From Pseudomonadota bacterium (GTDB lineage: Bacteria; Pseudomonadota; Alphaproteobacteria; Azospirillales; Azospirillaceae), in contig JAEYOB010000788.1 of NCBI GenBank assembly GCA_023412175.1, positions 1 to 11,507 on the forward strand: a stretch of 11,507 bases of DNA, given 5' to 3'. Position numbers and translations under genes: made by a program. Each line of letters starts with the position of its first letter. The first letter of the stretch is position 1. Of this stretch, positions 1 through 7,838 are shown piece after piece. The notes under the pieces were generated by a model that worked only from the letters and a program-made list of their open reading frames with translations, was not told where the DNA came from and ran no database searches.

Positions 1-2
1 CC

Positions 3-254
3 CGCGCACTGCGCCAGCTGGCGGACCTCGTGCGCGCCAAGGCCGAGACCGGCGCCGCCGACGGCGGCGGGGTGGCCCACGCCGTCACCCTCTCGCACGA
101 GCTGCTGCAGGCGTCCGACCCCGGCCGCCCGCTGGAGTCCATGGTCCGCGAGGTGGAGGCGGCGGTGGCCGGCTACCGCAACCGGCTGGAGCAACTGGCC
201 CAGGCCAAGGCCGCGGCGGCAACGGAGGGTGGCGGGGAGGCGAAGGCGTCCTAG
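3..254 (+). CDS. C-terminal end of an unrecognised helical protein (5' end outside window)
   Basis: An open frame enters from the left edge and ends at a TAG at 252-254, giving about 83 visible residues. A GTG at 30 could be read as a start, but the frame is open upstream of it with the same composition, so I treat this as the tail of a longer gene. The residues are Ala/Glu/Leu-rich and look helical, possibly coiled-coil (for example VREVEAAVAGYRNRLEQL), and end in a low-complexity Ala/Gly/Glu tail. I recognise no domain and assign no function. It lies 120 nt upstream of treZ on the same strand, so it could belong to the same glycogen/trehalose cluster, but nothing visible shows a carbohydrate-enzyme motif. 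Confidence 0.6.
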   Translation, partial: RALRQLADLVRAKAETGAADGGGVAHAVTLSHELLQASDPGRPLESMVREVEAAVAGYRNRLEQLAQAKAAAATEGGGEAKAS

Positions 255-374
255 CCGGCCGCCACGATCGATATCGGCGGGCGTACGCCTTCCGATGCTG
301 CGGGCCGCTGGATCATCCACTGCTGGTTTCTGTTGTGATGCGTGCCCGACTACGCTCATCGCACGCAGGTCCCC

Positions 375-2195
375 ATGCCCGCACGCTTCGCCCATGTCAT
401 GCCCTTCGGCGCCGAGCTGCTGCCGGACGGCGGCGTTCGTTTTCGTCTGTGGGCGCCCTCGGTGGCGTCCGTCGCCGTTGAGCTGGAGGGTGGCGAGCCG
501 CTGCCCATGGCGATGACGGACGGCGGCTGGTTCGAGCTGGCCACCGCGCATGCCCGTGCCGGCACGCAGTATCGCTTCGTGCTGCCGGACGGCCTCAAGG
601 TTCCGGACCCGGCATCCCGCTTCCAGCCCGACGACGTGCACGGCCCCAGCCGGGTGGTCGATCCCGGCGTCTACCGATGGCGCCACGCGGACTGGCGCGG
701 CCGGCCCTGGCACGAGACCGTGCTGTACGAACTGCACGTCGGCACCTTCACGCCCGAAGGCACCTGCCGCGCCGCCATGGGGATGCTGGACCATCTGGTG
801 GACCTCGGCGTGACGGCGATCGAACTGATGCCGCTGGCCGACTTTCCCGGCCGCCGGAACTGGGGCTACGACGGCGTGCTGCCCTTCGCTCCGGACGGCA
901 TCTACGGCACGCCGGAGGAGTTGAAGGCCCTGATCGACGCGGCGCACGGGCACGGGCTGATGGTCTTCCTAGACGTGGTCTACAATCATTTCGGGCCGGA
1001 GGGGAACTACCTGAACGCCTACGCCGGGCCCTTCTTCACCGACCGCTACCACACGCCCTGGGGGGCGGCCATCGACTTCCGCGGCCCGGTGCGGGAGTTC
1101 TTCATCCACAACGCGCTGTACTGGCTGGAGGAGTTCCGCTTCGACGGGCTGCGCTTCGATGCCGTGCACGCCATCATCGACGAGGCCGACCCGGACATCC
1201 TGGTGGAACTGGCCGAGCGCGTGCAGGACACGCTGGGCCGCGACCGCCACATCCACCTCGTGCTGGAGAACGACGACAACGCCGCACGCTATCTGGAGCG
1301 CGACGACGCCACCGTCCGCCACTACACCGCCCAGTGGAACGACGACTACCACCACGTGGCGCATGTCCTTGCGACCGGTGAGAGCGGCGGCTATTACGAG
1401 GATTACGCGGGTGATGCGGCCGGCTCCATGGCCCGTGCCCTGGCGGAAGGGTTCGTCTACCAGGGCGACCCGTCCCCCTACCGCGACGGCGAGCGGCGCG
1501 GTGAGGCATCGGCGCATCTCCCGCCGCTGGCCTTCGTCAATTTCCTGCAGAACCACGACCAGATCGGCAACCGCGCCTTCGGCGAGCGTTTGGCGGCAAT
1601 TACCGAACCGCGCCGGTTGCGGGCGCTGATGACGGCGACGCTGCTCGGCCCCGCCGTGCCGATGCTGTTCATGGGCGAGGAGTGGGGCGAGACGCGGCCT
1701 TTCATGTTCTTCTGCGATTTCGGCGGCGATCTGGCGCAGGCGGTGCGCGACGGCCGGCGGCGCGAGTTCGCCAAGTTCCCGGAATTCGCCGACGAGCGCG
1801 TGCGCGCCCGCATCCCCGACCCGACCGCGCCGAGCACCTTTGAAGGTTCGAGGCTGGACTGGGAAGCGCGGACGCGCGATCCTCACGCAGGATGGCTTTC
1901 CTTCGTCCGGAACCTGTTGCGGGTGCGGGCGGAGGCGCTGGCACCGCGCCTGAACGGCGTCGGTCCCGGCCGGATCCCGTGGCGGAAGGGGGCGGCGTTC
2001 GCCGTGTCCTGGCCGCTGGCCGACGGGGCATCGCTGGTCCTGCTCGCCAACTTCGGTGATGCGGCGCAGAACGGCGTGGCGACGCCGGCCGGCCGGCTGT
2101 TGGCGGCGAGCGAGCCGGACCTGGACGAGCGGCTGGCTGGCGGCGCGCTGCCCGGCTGGTCGGTGCTGGTGTACCTGGATGACGAAGGGCGCTGA
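375..2195 (+). CDS. treZ: Malto-oligosyltrehalose trehalohydrolase (GH13)
   Basis: This cytoplasmic enzyme hydrolyses the alpha-1,4 bond next to the terminal trehalosyl unit of maltooligosyltrehalose. It releases free trehalose, the second step of the TreY-TreZ pathway. The product has 606 residues. An N-terminal E-set/CBM48-like domain opens with GGVRFRLWAPS. A GH13 barrel follows with the four classic regions: DVVYNH starting at D200, GLRFDAVH with nucleophile D262, LVLEND with acid/base E298, and QNHDQIGNR with D395. A C-terminal beta domain closes the protein. The WGYDG and NHFGPEGNYL stretches are typical of TreZ rather than of branching enzyme. I chose ATG 375 because AGG at 367-369 sits five bases upstream and the family fold begins right after it. 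An in-frame GTG at 342 lacks a ribosome binding site. Partners malQ and treY follow directly. Confidence 0.95.
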   Translation: MPARFAHVMPFGAELLPDGGVRFRLWAPSVASVAVELEGGEPLPMAMTDGGWFELATAHARAGTQYRFVLPDGLKVPDPASRFQPDDVHGPSRVVDPGVYRWRHADWRGRPWHETVLYELHVGTFTPEGTCRAAMGMLDHLVDLGVTAIELMPLADFPGRRNWGYDGVLPFAPDGIYGTPEELKALIDAAHGHGLMVFLDVVYNHFGPEGNYLNAYAGPFFTDRYHTPWGAAIDFRGPVREFFIHNALYWLEEFRFDGLRFDAVHAIIDEADPDILVELAERVQDTLGRDRHIHLVLENDDNAARYLERDDATVRHYTAQWNDDYHHVAHVLATGESGGYYEDYAGDAAGSMARALAEGFVYQGDPSPYRDGERRGEASAHLPPLAFVNFLQNHDQIGNRAFGERLAAITEPRRLRALMTATLLGPAVPMLFMGEEWGETRPFMFFCDFGGDLAQAVRDGRRREFAKFPEFADERVRARIPDPTAPSTFEGSRLDWEARTRDPHAGWLSFVRNLLRVRAEALAPRLNGVGPGRIPWRKGAAFAVSWPLADGASLVLLANFGDAAQNGVATPAGRLLAASEPDLDERLAGGALPGWSVLVYLDDEGR

Positions 2196-2197
2196 CA

Positions 2198-2224
2198 CTC
2201 TCCCGCGGGAGAGGGCAGGGGGAG
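2198..2224. repeat. Palindromic intergenic repeat unit, CTCTCCC/GGGAGAG type
   Basis: The gap between treZ and malQ contains the perfect 16-bp palindrome CTCTCCCGCGGGAGAG (2198-2213), followed by GGCAGGGGGAG. This matches my recollection of a dispersed intergenic repeat found in many GC-rich proteobacteria, with a CTCTCCC arm, a GGGAGAGGGCAGGG core and a GAG tail. In RNA it would form a strong hairpin two bases after the treZ stop codon. It could reduce or tune readthrough into malQ, or protect the upstream mRNA end. No T-run follows, so it is not a standard intrinsic terminator. Family membership is from memory, not from a genome search. Confidence 0.6.
2218..2224 (+). promoter_or_regulatory. 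malQ ribosome binding site formed by the repeat tail
   Basis: GGGGGAG ends ten bases before the malQ ATG at 2235 and is the only purine-rich Shine-Dalgarno candidate there. It is also the tail of the palindromic repeat, so the repeat appears to supply the ribosome binding site. The hairpin stem ends at 2213, which leaves this site just outside the folded part. Confidence 0.5.
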
Positions 2225-2234
2225 AAAAGAACGG

Positions 2235-4448
2235 ATGAGCGATCTGGACCGGCTGGCCGAGCGCGTCGGCATCGAGCCCTTCTACCACGACATCTGGGGC
2301 AACCGGCGCGACACCTCCCGCGAGACGCAGGTGGCGCTGATCTCGGCCATGGGGCTGGATGTTGGCTCCGGCGAGGCGATCACCCGGAGCCTGCGCACCG
2401 TCGAGGAGCGCCCCTGGCGGCGCATGCTGCCGCCGGTGCTGGTGCTGGACGAGGGCGCGGCGCTGTCCGTGCCGGTCAGCGTGCCGGCCGGGATGGAGGA
2501 CGCCACGCTGATCTGGACGCTGTCCCAGGAAGGCGGGGCGGAGCACCGCGCGGAGGCCGCCTTGGGCACCCTGCCGGTGGCCGGGACCGTCACGCTGGAC
2601 GGGCTGGCCTTCGAGCGGCGCACCCTGGCGGTGCCGCAGACCTTGCCGCTCGGCTACCATCGGCTGAGGGTCGAGGTACGGCCGCACGGCCTGGGCGGGG
2701 CGCTGTCGGGCGACGTTTCCCTGATCGTCGCGCCGAAGCGTTGCGTGATGCCGCAGGACGTGGTTCCCGGTGGGCGCACCTGGGGCATCGGGGTGCAGGT
2801 CTATTCCCTCAGGAGCGCCGACGATTGGGGCATCGGCGACTTCGACGATCTGGCGCGCTTCGCCGAGACGGCGGGCGGCCTGGGAGCCGGGCTGGTCGGG
2901 CTGAACCCGCTGCACGCGCTGTTCCCGTCCGACCCGAACCATTACGGCCCCTATTCGCCCTCCAACCGCACCTTTCTCAACGTCTTCTACATCGACGTTG
3001 AGGCGGTGCCCGATCTTGCCGATTCACCCGCCGCCCAGGCCGCCATCGGGCTGGAGGCGTTCCGGCGCGACCTCGCCGCCGCGCGGGCGTCGGAGCTGGT
3101 GGACTACCCCGCGGTGGGGCGCCTCAAGCTGCCGGTCCTGGAGACGCTGCACGCCACCTTCCGCGCCAATCACCTGAAGGAGGGCGATGTCACCCCGCGC
3201 GGGCAGGCGTTCCGCACCTTCCAGCGCACGATGGGACCGGCGCTGCACCGCCATGCTACCTTCGACGCGCTGCACGAGCACTTCTACGGCGCCGACCCCG
3301 GCCACTGGCAGTGGCAGAGCTGGCCCGAGGAGTACCGTTCGCCGGATGGCCCCGCCGTGGAGGCGTTCGCGCGCGACCATGCCGAGCGCGTCGAGTTCTT
3401 CGAGTATCTGCAATGGGAGGCCGACCGCCAACTGGAACAGGCGGCGTTGCGCGGCAGGAAGGCCGGCCTGGGCGTCGGTTTCTACCGCGATCTGGCGGTG
3501 GCCGGGCATCCCGGCGGCTCCTCCGCCTGGGCCAACCCGACCGTGCTTGTGCAGGGCGCCAACGTCGGGGCGCCGCCGGATCAGTTCAACATGAAGGGGC
3601 AGAACTGGGGCCTGGCGCCGTTTTCGCCGGTGGCGCTGCATGAGGCGGCGTATGAACCCTTCATCCGCATGGTGCGCGCCAACATGCGCCATGCCGGCGC
3701 GCTGCGCATCGACCATGTCATGGCCTTGCAGCACCTGTTCTGGATCCCGTCGGACACCGGCTCCAATGGCGGCGACGGGGCCTACGTGCAGTACCCGTTC
3801 GACGATCTGGTCCGCATCATCGCGCTGGAATCGCGCCGCCAGGGCTGCATCGTCATCGGCGAGGACCTCGGCACGGTGCCGGAGGGGTTCCGTGAACGGA
3901 TGACCGATGCGGGAATCCTCAGCTACCGCGTGCTCTACTTCGAGCGTGCCCCGGACGGCGGCTTCCTGCCGCCGGCGGCGTACCCGGCGGACGCCATGGT
4001 AACCATCACCACGCACGACCTCGCCACCTTCAAGGGGTTCTGGACCGGCCATGACCTGGAATTGCGCCGGCGCCTCGACCTTTATCCCAACAGGGAGTCG
4101 CAGGACAAGGAAGCCTGGGACCGCGGCGTCGACCGCTGGCGCCTGCTGCAGGCGCTGTCGCGCGAGGGGCTGAAGCCGTCCTCCTATCCGACCGACGAAG
4201 GAAACCAGCCCTATAGCCGGGAACTGGTGGAAGCGGCCCACCGTTACCTCGCCACCACAGCGGGGCGAATTGTCATGGTCCAGATCGAGGATGCGCTCGG
4301 CGAGATCGAGCAGCCGAACCTGCCCGGCACCATCGACCAGCATCCCAACTGGCGCCGGCGCCTGGGTATGACCGTGGAGGACATCGCCCGCGACGACGGC
4401 GTGCGGGCTCTCGCCGCTGCGGTGAACGCTGCGCGCGGTGCGACATGA
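2235..4448 (+). CDS. malQ: 4-alpha-glucanotransferase (amylomaltase, GH77)
   Basis: This cytoplasmic disproportionating enzyme moves alpha-1,4-glucan segments between maltodextrins. It can rebuild the short oligosaccharides left by TreY/TreZ into chains long enough to be used again. The product has 737 residues. The N-terminal part (IEPFYHDIWGNRR) and the beta-rich stretch after it fit the MalQ N-terminal domains seen in longer bacterial MalQ. The GH77 barrel starts near GIGVQVYSLRSADDWGIGDF. It contains NPLHALFPSDPNHYGPYSPS, the nucleophile in LRIDHVM (D493), the acid/base in IGEDLGTVP (E543), and TTHDLATFKG with D595. GH77 hallmarks such as FNMKGQNWGLAPFSP are intact. The ATG is preceded by GGGGGAG. 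It lies 39 nt after treZ, and its TGA overlaps the treY ATG. Confidence 0.95.
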   Translation: MSDLDRLAERVGIEPFYHDIWGNRRDTSRETQVALISAMGLDVGSGEAITRSLRTVEERPWRRMLPPVLVLDEGAALSVPVSVPAGMEDATLIWTLSQEGGAEHRAEAALGTLPVAGTVTLDGLAFERRTLAVPQTLPLGYHRLRVEVRPHGLGGALSGDVSLIVAPKRCVMPQDVVPGGRTWGIGVQVYSLRSADDWGIGDFDDLARFAETAGGLGAGLVGLNPLHALFPSDPNHYGPYSPSNRTFLNVFYIDVEAVPDLADSPAAQAAIGLEAFRRDLAAARASELVDYPAVGRLKLPVLETLHATFRANHLKEGDVTPRGQAFRTFQRTMGPALHRHATFDALHEHFYGADPGHWQWQSWPEEYRSPDGPAVEAFARDHAERVEFFEYLQWEADRQLEQAALRGRKAGLGVGFYRDLAVAGHPGGSSAWANPTVLVQGANVGAPPDQFNMKGQNWGLAPFSPVALHEAAYEPFIRMVRANMRHAGALRIDHVMALQHLFWIPSDTGSNGGDGAYVQYPFDDLVRIIALESRRQGCIVIGEDLGTVPEGFRERMTDAGILSYRVLYFERAPDGGFLPPAAYPADAMVTITTHDLATFKGFWTGHDLELRRRLDLYPNRESQDKEAWDRGVDRWRLLQALSREGLKPSSYPTDEGNQPYSRELVEAAHRYLATTAGRIVMVQIEDALGEIEQPNLPGTIDQHPNWRRRLGMTVEDIARDDGVRALAAAVNAARGAT

Positions 4449-7360
4449 CGGGCGCTCCCGCCGTTCCCCGCGCGACCATCCGCCTGCAGTTCAGCAAGGA
4501 TTTCACCTTCGATCGGGCGGCGGAGCTGGCGCCGTATTTCGCCGGCCTCGGCGTCAGCCACGTCTACGCTTCACCGTTTCTCAAGGCGCGTTCCGGTTCG
4601 ACGCACGGCTACGACATCACCGACCACGCGCAGTTCAATCCGGAGATCGGCGATCAGGCTTCCTTCGACCGTTTCGTGGCGGCGCTGCACCAGCATGACA
4701 TCGGCCTGATCCTCGACTTCGTGCCCAACCACATGGGGGTGGGCGCCAGCGACAATCCCTGGTGGCTCGACGTGCTGGAGTGGGGGCCGGCGTCTCCCTT
4801 CGCGCCGTTCTTCGACATCGACTGGACGCCGCTGGAGCCGGCGCTGCACGGCAAGGTGCTGCTGCCTTTCCTGGGCGACCATTACGGCGCGGTGCTGGAA
4901 CGGGGCGAGCTTCAGTTGAAGTTCGACGCCGAGCGCGGCTCGTTCAGCGTCTGGTACTGGTCGCACCGGTTCCCCGTCGCGGTGCGCAACTACCCGCGCC
5001 TGCTGAAGGCGGCGCGCGACCTGCTGGTGGACGAGGGGGTGGCGCTGGACGCCCTCATTGCCGCCTTTGCCGGCCTGGGCAGCGCGCCCAGGTCGGTGCA
5101 ACGCCAGGCGACCGTCCACCGCGAGGCGGAGGAGCTTCGCGCCCAGCTCGCCGCCACCGTCGCCGCCCACGGGGGCATCGGCTCCGCCATCCAGCAGGCG
5201 GTGCTCCGCATCAACGGCACGCCGGGCACACCGGACAGCTTCCACGATCTGCACCGCCTGCTGGAGGAGCAGCACTACCGCGTCGCCTTCTGGCGGGTCG
5301 CGGCGGACGAGATCAACTACCGCCGCTTCTTCGATATCAACGATCTGGCCGGGCTGCGCATCGACCGGCCGGAGCTGTTCGAACTGGCGCACCAGCTGGT
5401 CTTCCGCCTGATCGGCGAGGGCAAGCTGCAGGGGATCCGCCTCGACCACATCGACGGCCTGTACGATCCGGTCGAGTATTGCGAGCGCCTCCAGGACCGC
5501 GCCGCGTACCTGACGCTCAACGTCGGTGCCTCGGCGCTCGACCCGCCGGGTGTGCGGCTCAAGCAGCCGTTCTACGTGGTGGTGGAGAAGATCCTTGCGC
5601 ACCACGAGAACCTGCGCGAGGGCTGGCCGGTGGCCGGCACCACCGGGTACGAGTTCATGGCTCTGGTCGGCGGCCTGTTCGTCGATCCCGCCGCCGAAGA
5701 GGCGATGACCCGGACCTATCACGCCTTCATCCGCCGCGAGGTGGATTTCGGCAAGCTGGTCATCGAGACCAAGCGCAGGGTCATAACGTCGAGCCTGTCG
5801 AGCGAGCTGCACGTGCTGGCCTCGCAGATCCACCGGCTGGCGCAGGAAAGCTGGAACACCCGCGACTTCGCCCTGACCGGCATCCGCCGTGCGCTGGTGG
5901 ATGTGGCGGCCTGCCTGCCGGTCTACCGCACCTACGTGACGGCCGAACGGGTGGACGAGGAGGATCGCAAGTACCTGGACTGGGCGGTGGCCCGCGCCCG
6001 CAAGCTGGCCGGGGCGGCCGACGCCTCGGTGTACCAGTTCCTGCACGGCGTGCTGACCACCGATCTGGCGCGCGAGCAGGAGGGCTCGGGGCGCGGCCGG
6101 CACGGCTACAAGCCGGCCGACGTGGTTGCCATCGCCATGAAGTTCCAGCAGTTCACCGGCCCGGTGATGGCGAAGTCGCTGGAGGACACGGTCTTCTACC
6201 GCTACTTCCGGCTGGTGGCGCTCAACGAGGTCGGCGGCGAGCCGAGCCGCTTCGGTTCCAGCGTCTCGGCCTTCCACCACGTGAACCAGGAGCGCTTGAA
6301 GCGCTTCCCCTTCAACCTGCTGGCTACCGCCACCCACGACCACAAGCGCGGCGAGGATACCCGCGTCCGCATCTGCGTGCTGTCCGAGATGCCGGACGTC
6401 TGGGAACAGCGCGTGCGCCGCTGGCAACGCATGAACCGCTTCAAGAAGCGGGAGATCGAGGGGCTCGCCGCGCCTGGCCGGAACGACGAGTACATGCTGT
6501 ACCAGATGCTGGTCGGCGCCTGGCCGCTCGACCTCGACTGGCCGTCGGGCGAGGGGCTGAAGGAGTTCTGCGAGCGCATCACCGCCTACATGATCAAGGC
6601 GGTGCGCGAGGCGAAGGTGCGCTCCTCCTGGTCGGCGCCCAACGCCGATTATGAGGAAGCGCTGCGGCGCTTCGTCCAGGGCGTGCTCGACCCCGAGCGC
6701 AGCGCCACCTTCCTGGCCGAGTTGATGGACCTGCTGGAGACGGTGGGGCCGGTCGGCGCGCTCAATGGCCTCTCGCAAACGTTGCTGAAACTCGTGGCGC
6801 CCGGCGTGCCGGACGTTTATCAGGGCACCGACTTCTGGGACCTGAGCCTCGTCGATCCCGATAACCGCCGCCCGGTGGACTACGCCGCCCGCCGGCGGAC
6901 GCTGGAGGCGCTGGACGCCACGCCGGACCTGGAACGGCTGATCGAGGACTGGCGCGACGGCCGGGTGAAGCAATTCGTCGTCGCCCGCACGCTGGGCCTG
7001 CGCAAGCGTGAGGCGGCGCTGTTCGCCACCGGCGACTACCGCCCGGTCGAGGCGGTGGGCGAACATGCCGAGCGGGTCGTCGCCTTCCTGCGCCGGGCCG
7101 GCGACGGTTTCGCGCTGGTGGTGGCGCCGCGCCTGACGCTGCCGCTGATGCAGGGCCGGCAGACGCCGCTGCCGCCGGCGGAGGCCTGGGGGGACACGGC
7201 GCTGATGTTGCCCGAGTTGCCGGAAGGAGCGGCGCCGGCAGACATCTTCACCGGCCGTACGCCCGCTCTGCCGCCCGATGGACGGCTGCCGCTGGCGGAC
7301 CTGCTGGACCGCTTTCCGCTGGCGTTGCTGCACGCGCCATCGGGCGGCTCGTCCGGCTGA
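4445..7360 (+). CDS. treY: Malto-oligosyltrehalose synthase (GH13)
   Basis: This cytoplasmic intramolecular transglucosidase converts the reducing-end alpha-1,4 linkage of a maltodextrin to alpha,alpha-1,1. The product, maltooligosyltrehalose, is the TreZ substrate. The protein has 971 residues, longer than the 700-800 of archaeal and actinobacterial TreY but in the range I expect for proteobacterial forms. The N-terminus (TIRLQFSKDFTFDRA, then SPFLKARSGSTHGYD) is diagnostic. Catalytic residues fit D334 (IRLDHIDGLYDP), E381 (VVVEKIL) and D632 (TATHDHKRGEDTR). GTTGYEF and the C-terminal PGVPDVYQGTDFWDLSLVDP motif are also TreY hallmarks. The ATG overlaps the malQ stop as ATGA. No clear Shine-Dalgarno is visible, so translational coupling to malQ is likely. 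Confidence 0.96.
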   Translation: MTGAPAVPRATIRLQFSKDFTFDRAAELAPYFAGLGVSHVYASPFLKARSGSTHGYDITDHAQFNPEIGDQASFDRFVAALHQHDIGLILDFVPNHMGVGASDNPWWLDVLEWGPASPFAPFFDIDWTPLEPALHGKVLLPFLGDHYGAVLERGELQLKFDAERGSFSVWYWSHRFPVAVRNYPRLLKAARDLLVDEGVALDALIAAFAGLGSAPRSVQRQATVHREAEELRAQLAATVAAHGGIGSAIQQAVLRINGTPGTPDSFHDLHRLLEEQHYRVAFWRVAADEINYRRFFDINDLAGLRIDRPELFELAHQLVFRLIGEGKLQGIRLDHIDGLYDPVEYCERLQDRAAYLTLNVGASALDPPGVRLKQPFYVVVEKILAHHENLREGWPVAGTTGYEFMALVGGLFVDPAAEEAMTRTYHAFIRREVDFGKLVIETKRRVITSSLSSELHVLASQIHRLAQESWNTRDFALTGIRRALVDVAACLPVYRTYVTAERVDEEDRKYLDWAVARARKLAGAADASVYQFLHGVLTTDLAREQEGSGRGRHGYKPADVVAIAMKFQQFTGPVMAKSLEDTVFYRYFRLVALNEVGGEPSRFGSSVSAFHHVNQERLKRFPFNLLATATHDHKRGEDTRVRICVLSEMPDVWEQRVRRWQRMNRFKKREIEGLAAPGRNDEYMLYQMLVGAWPLDLDWPSGEGLKEFCERITAYMIKAVREAKVRSSWSAPNADYEEALRRFVQGVLDPERSATFLAELMDLLETVGPVGALNGLSQTLLKLVAPGVPDVYQGTDFWDLSLVDPDNRRPVDYAARRRTLEALDATPDLERLIEDWRDGRVKQFVVARTLGLRKREAALFATGDYRPVEAVGEHAERVVAFLRRAGDGFALVVAPRLTLPLMQGRQTPLPPAEAWGDTALMLPELPEGAAPADIFTGRTPALPPDGRLPLADLLDRFPLALLHAPSGGSSG

Positions 7361-7383
7361 TCATCCCACCACGCCGAAGAACT

Positions 7384-7479
7384 GGGATTGAAGCCATCGG
7401 CTGGCTGGAAGCCCGGCACGACACCATCCAGCGCATCGGCCTCCTGGTCTTCCAGAAGGAACATCTGTACGGCGATTGA
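7384..7479 (+). pseudogene. Possible start-less gene remnant after treY
   Basis: The frame ending at the TGA 7477-7479 reads as a convincing helical peptide of about 31 residues, including GWLEARHDTIQRIGLL, and ends in YGD. About 80% of its codons from 7387 have G or C at the third position, while second positions are A/T-rich, which is the usual signature of real coding DNA here. No ATG, GTG or TTG lies in this frame between the treY stop and position 7477, and the frame overlaps the treY end upstream. It therefore looks like the decayed 3' end or an internal piece of a lost gene. The spacing of Trp, Arg, Thr-Ile and Gln faintly recalls the core of sigma-54 (RpoN), but alignment by eye needs a gap. 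I do not assign it. Confidence 0.3.
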
Positions 7480-7496
7480 ACTTCCGCCGCTTCACA

Positions 7497-7697
7497 TCAC
7501 CGTTGCGGCCACGTGCCCGGCCGCCCTTGCGACAGGGGCGGTTGACGTGTCGTCCGCTGCGCCTTCTCGGCGCAAGCGTAGTGCCAGGCATAGCCGTCGG
7601 GGTCCCCAGCCCAGCGCGGTTGGCCCGGCAGAATGAGGTCGCCGCAATAGCGACAGCGCGGCCGCGATGGGGAGGTGAGGATGTCGTGTTCGGCCAT
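7497..7697 (-). CDS. Small protein with a LIM-like half zinc finger
   Basis: The product has 66 residues. It contains C15-x2-C18 followed by H39-x2-C42, spaced by 20 residues, which is the layout of the first zinc-binding module of LIM or related treble-clef domains (Cx2C-x16-23-Hx2C). The core CRYCGDLILPG and WHYAC are well formed, with Trp and Tyr next to the ligands. It therefore probably binds one zinc ion and may contact nucleic acid or protein. The tail after residue 46 is basic and disordered. I chose ATG 7697; a TTG at 7718 would add seven residues. Neither has a strong ribosome binding site. There is no signal peptide, so it should be cytoplasmic. It converges with treY and lies 141 nt downstream of the next minus-strand gene. 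Confidence 0.65.
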   Translation of the reverse strand: MAEHDILTSPSRPRCRYCGDLILPGQPRWAGDPDGYAWHYACAEKAQRTTRQPPLSQGRPGTWPQR

Positions 7698-7810
7698 GGG
7701 CAGGATGATTCTTCGCAACGGGAACCGTGGCCGCGTCCGTGCGACCGGCTGAAGGCGCCGCTGATACGCCTTCGGTCATAAGACGCGCAATGGCGCAAAG
7801 GGAGTGCCGT

Positions 7811-7831
7811 ATTCCCCGTCGGGACAGGAAT
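7811..7831 (-). terminator. Weak hairpin downstream of the secreted-protein gene
   Basis: ATTCC at 7811-7815 pairs with GGAAT at 7827-7831, and a small GC inner stem (CC/GG) with a bulge can form between them. It begins eight bases beyond the stop of the 91-residue protein on the minus strand. No T-run follows, so it is only a possible terminator. Confidence 0.2.
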
Positions 7832-7838
7832 GGGGCAA

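Noticed and set aside
342..374. GTG 342 as treZ start
   Set aside because: No Shine-Dalgarno precedes it, and the 11 extra residues are not family-like. ATG 375 has AGG five bases upstream.
969..2942. Long open frame on the minus strand opposite treZ and malQ
   Set aside because: It mirrors two strongly supported genes, is low-complexity (Gln/Arg/Val/Gly-rich), and matches no family. Such frames are expected opposite GC-rich genes.
4571..7333. 920-codon open frame on the minus strand opposite treY
   Set aside because: It is an antisense shadow produced by codon bias of treY, with no recognisable motif and an Arg/Gln/His/Val-heavy composition.
7036..7464. 142-codon minus-strand frame crossing the treY 3' end
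   Set aside because: Most of it lies antisense to treY. The N-terminal 35 residues outside treY look plausible, but the plus-strand reading of the same bases has better codon-position statistics.
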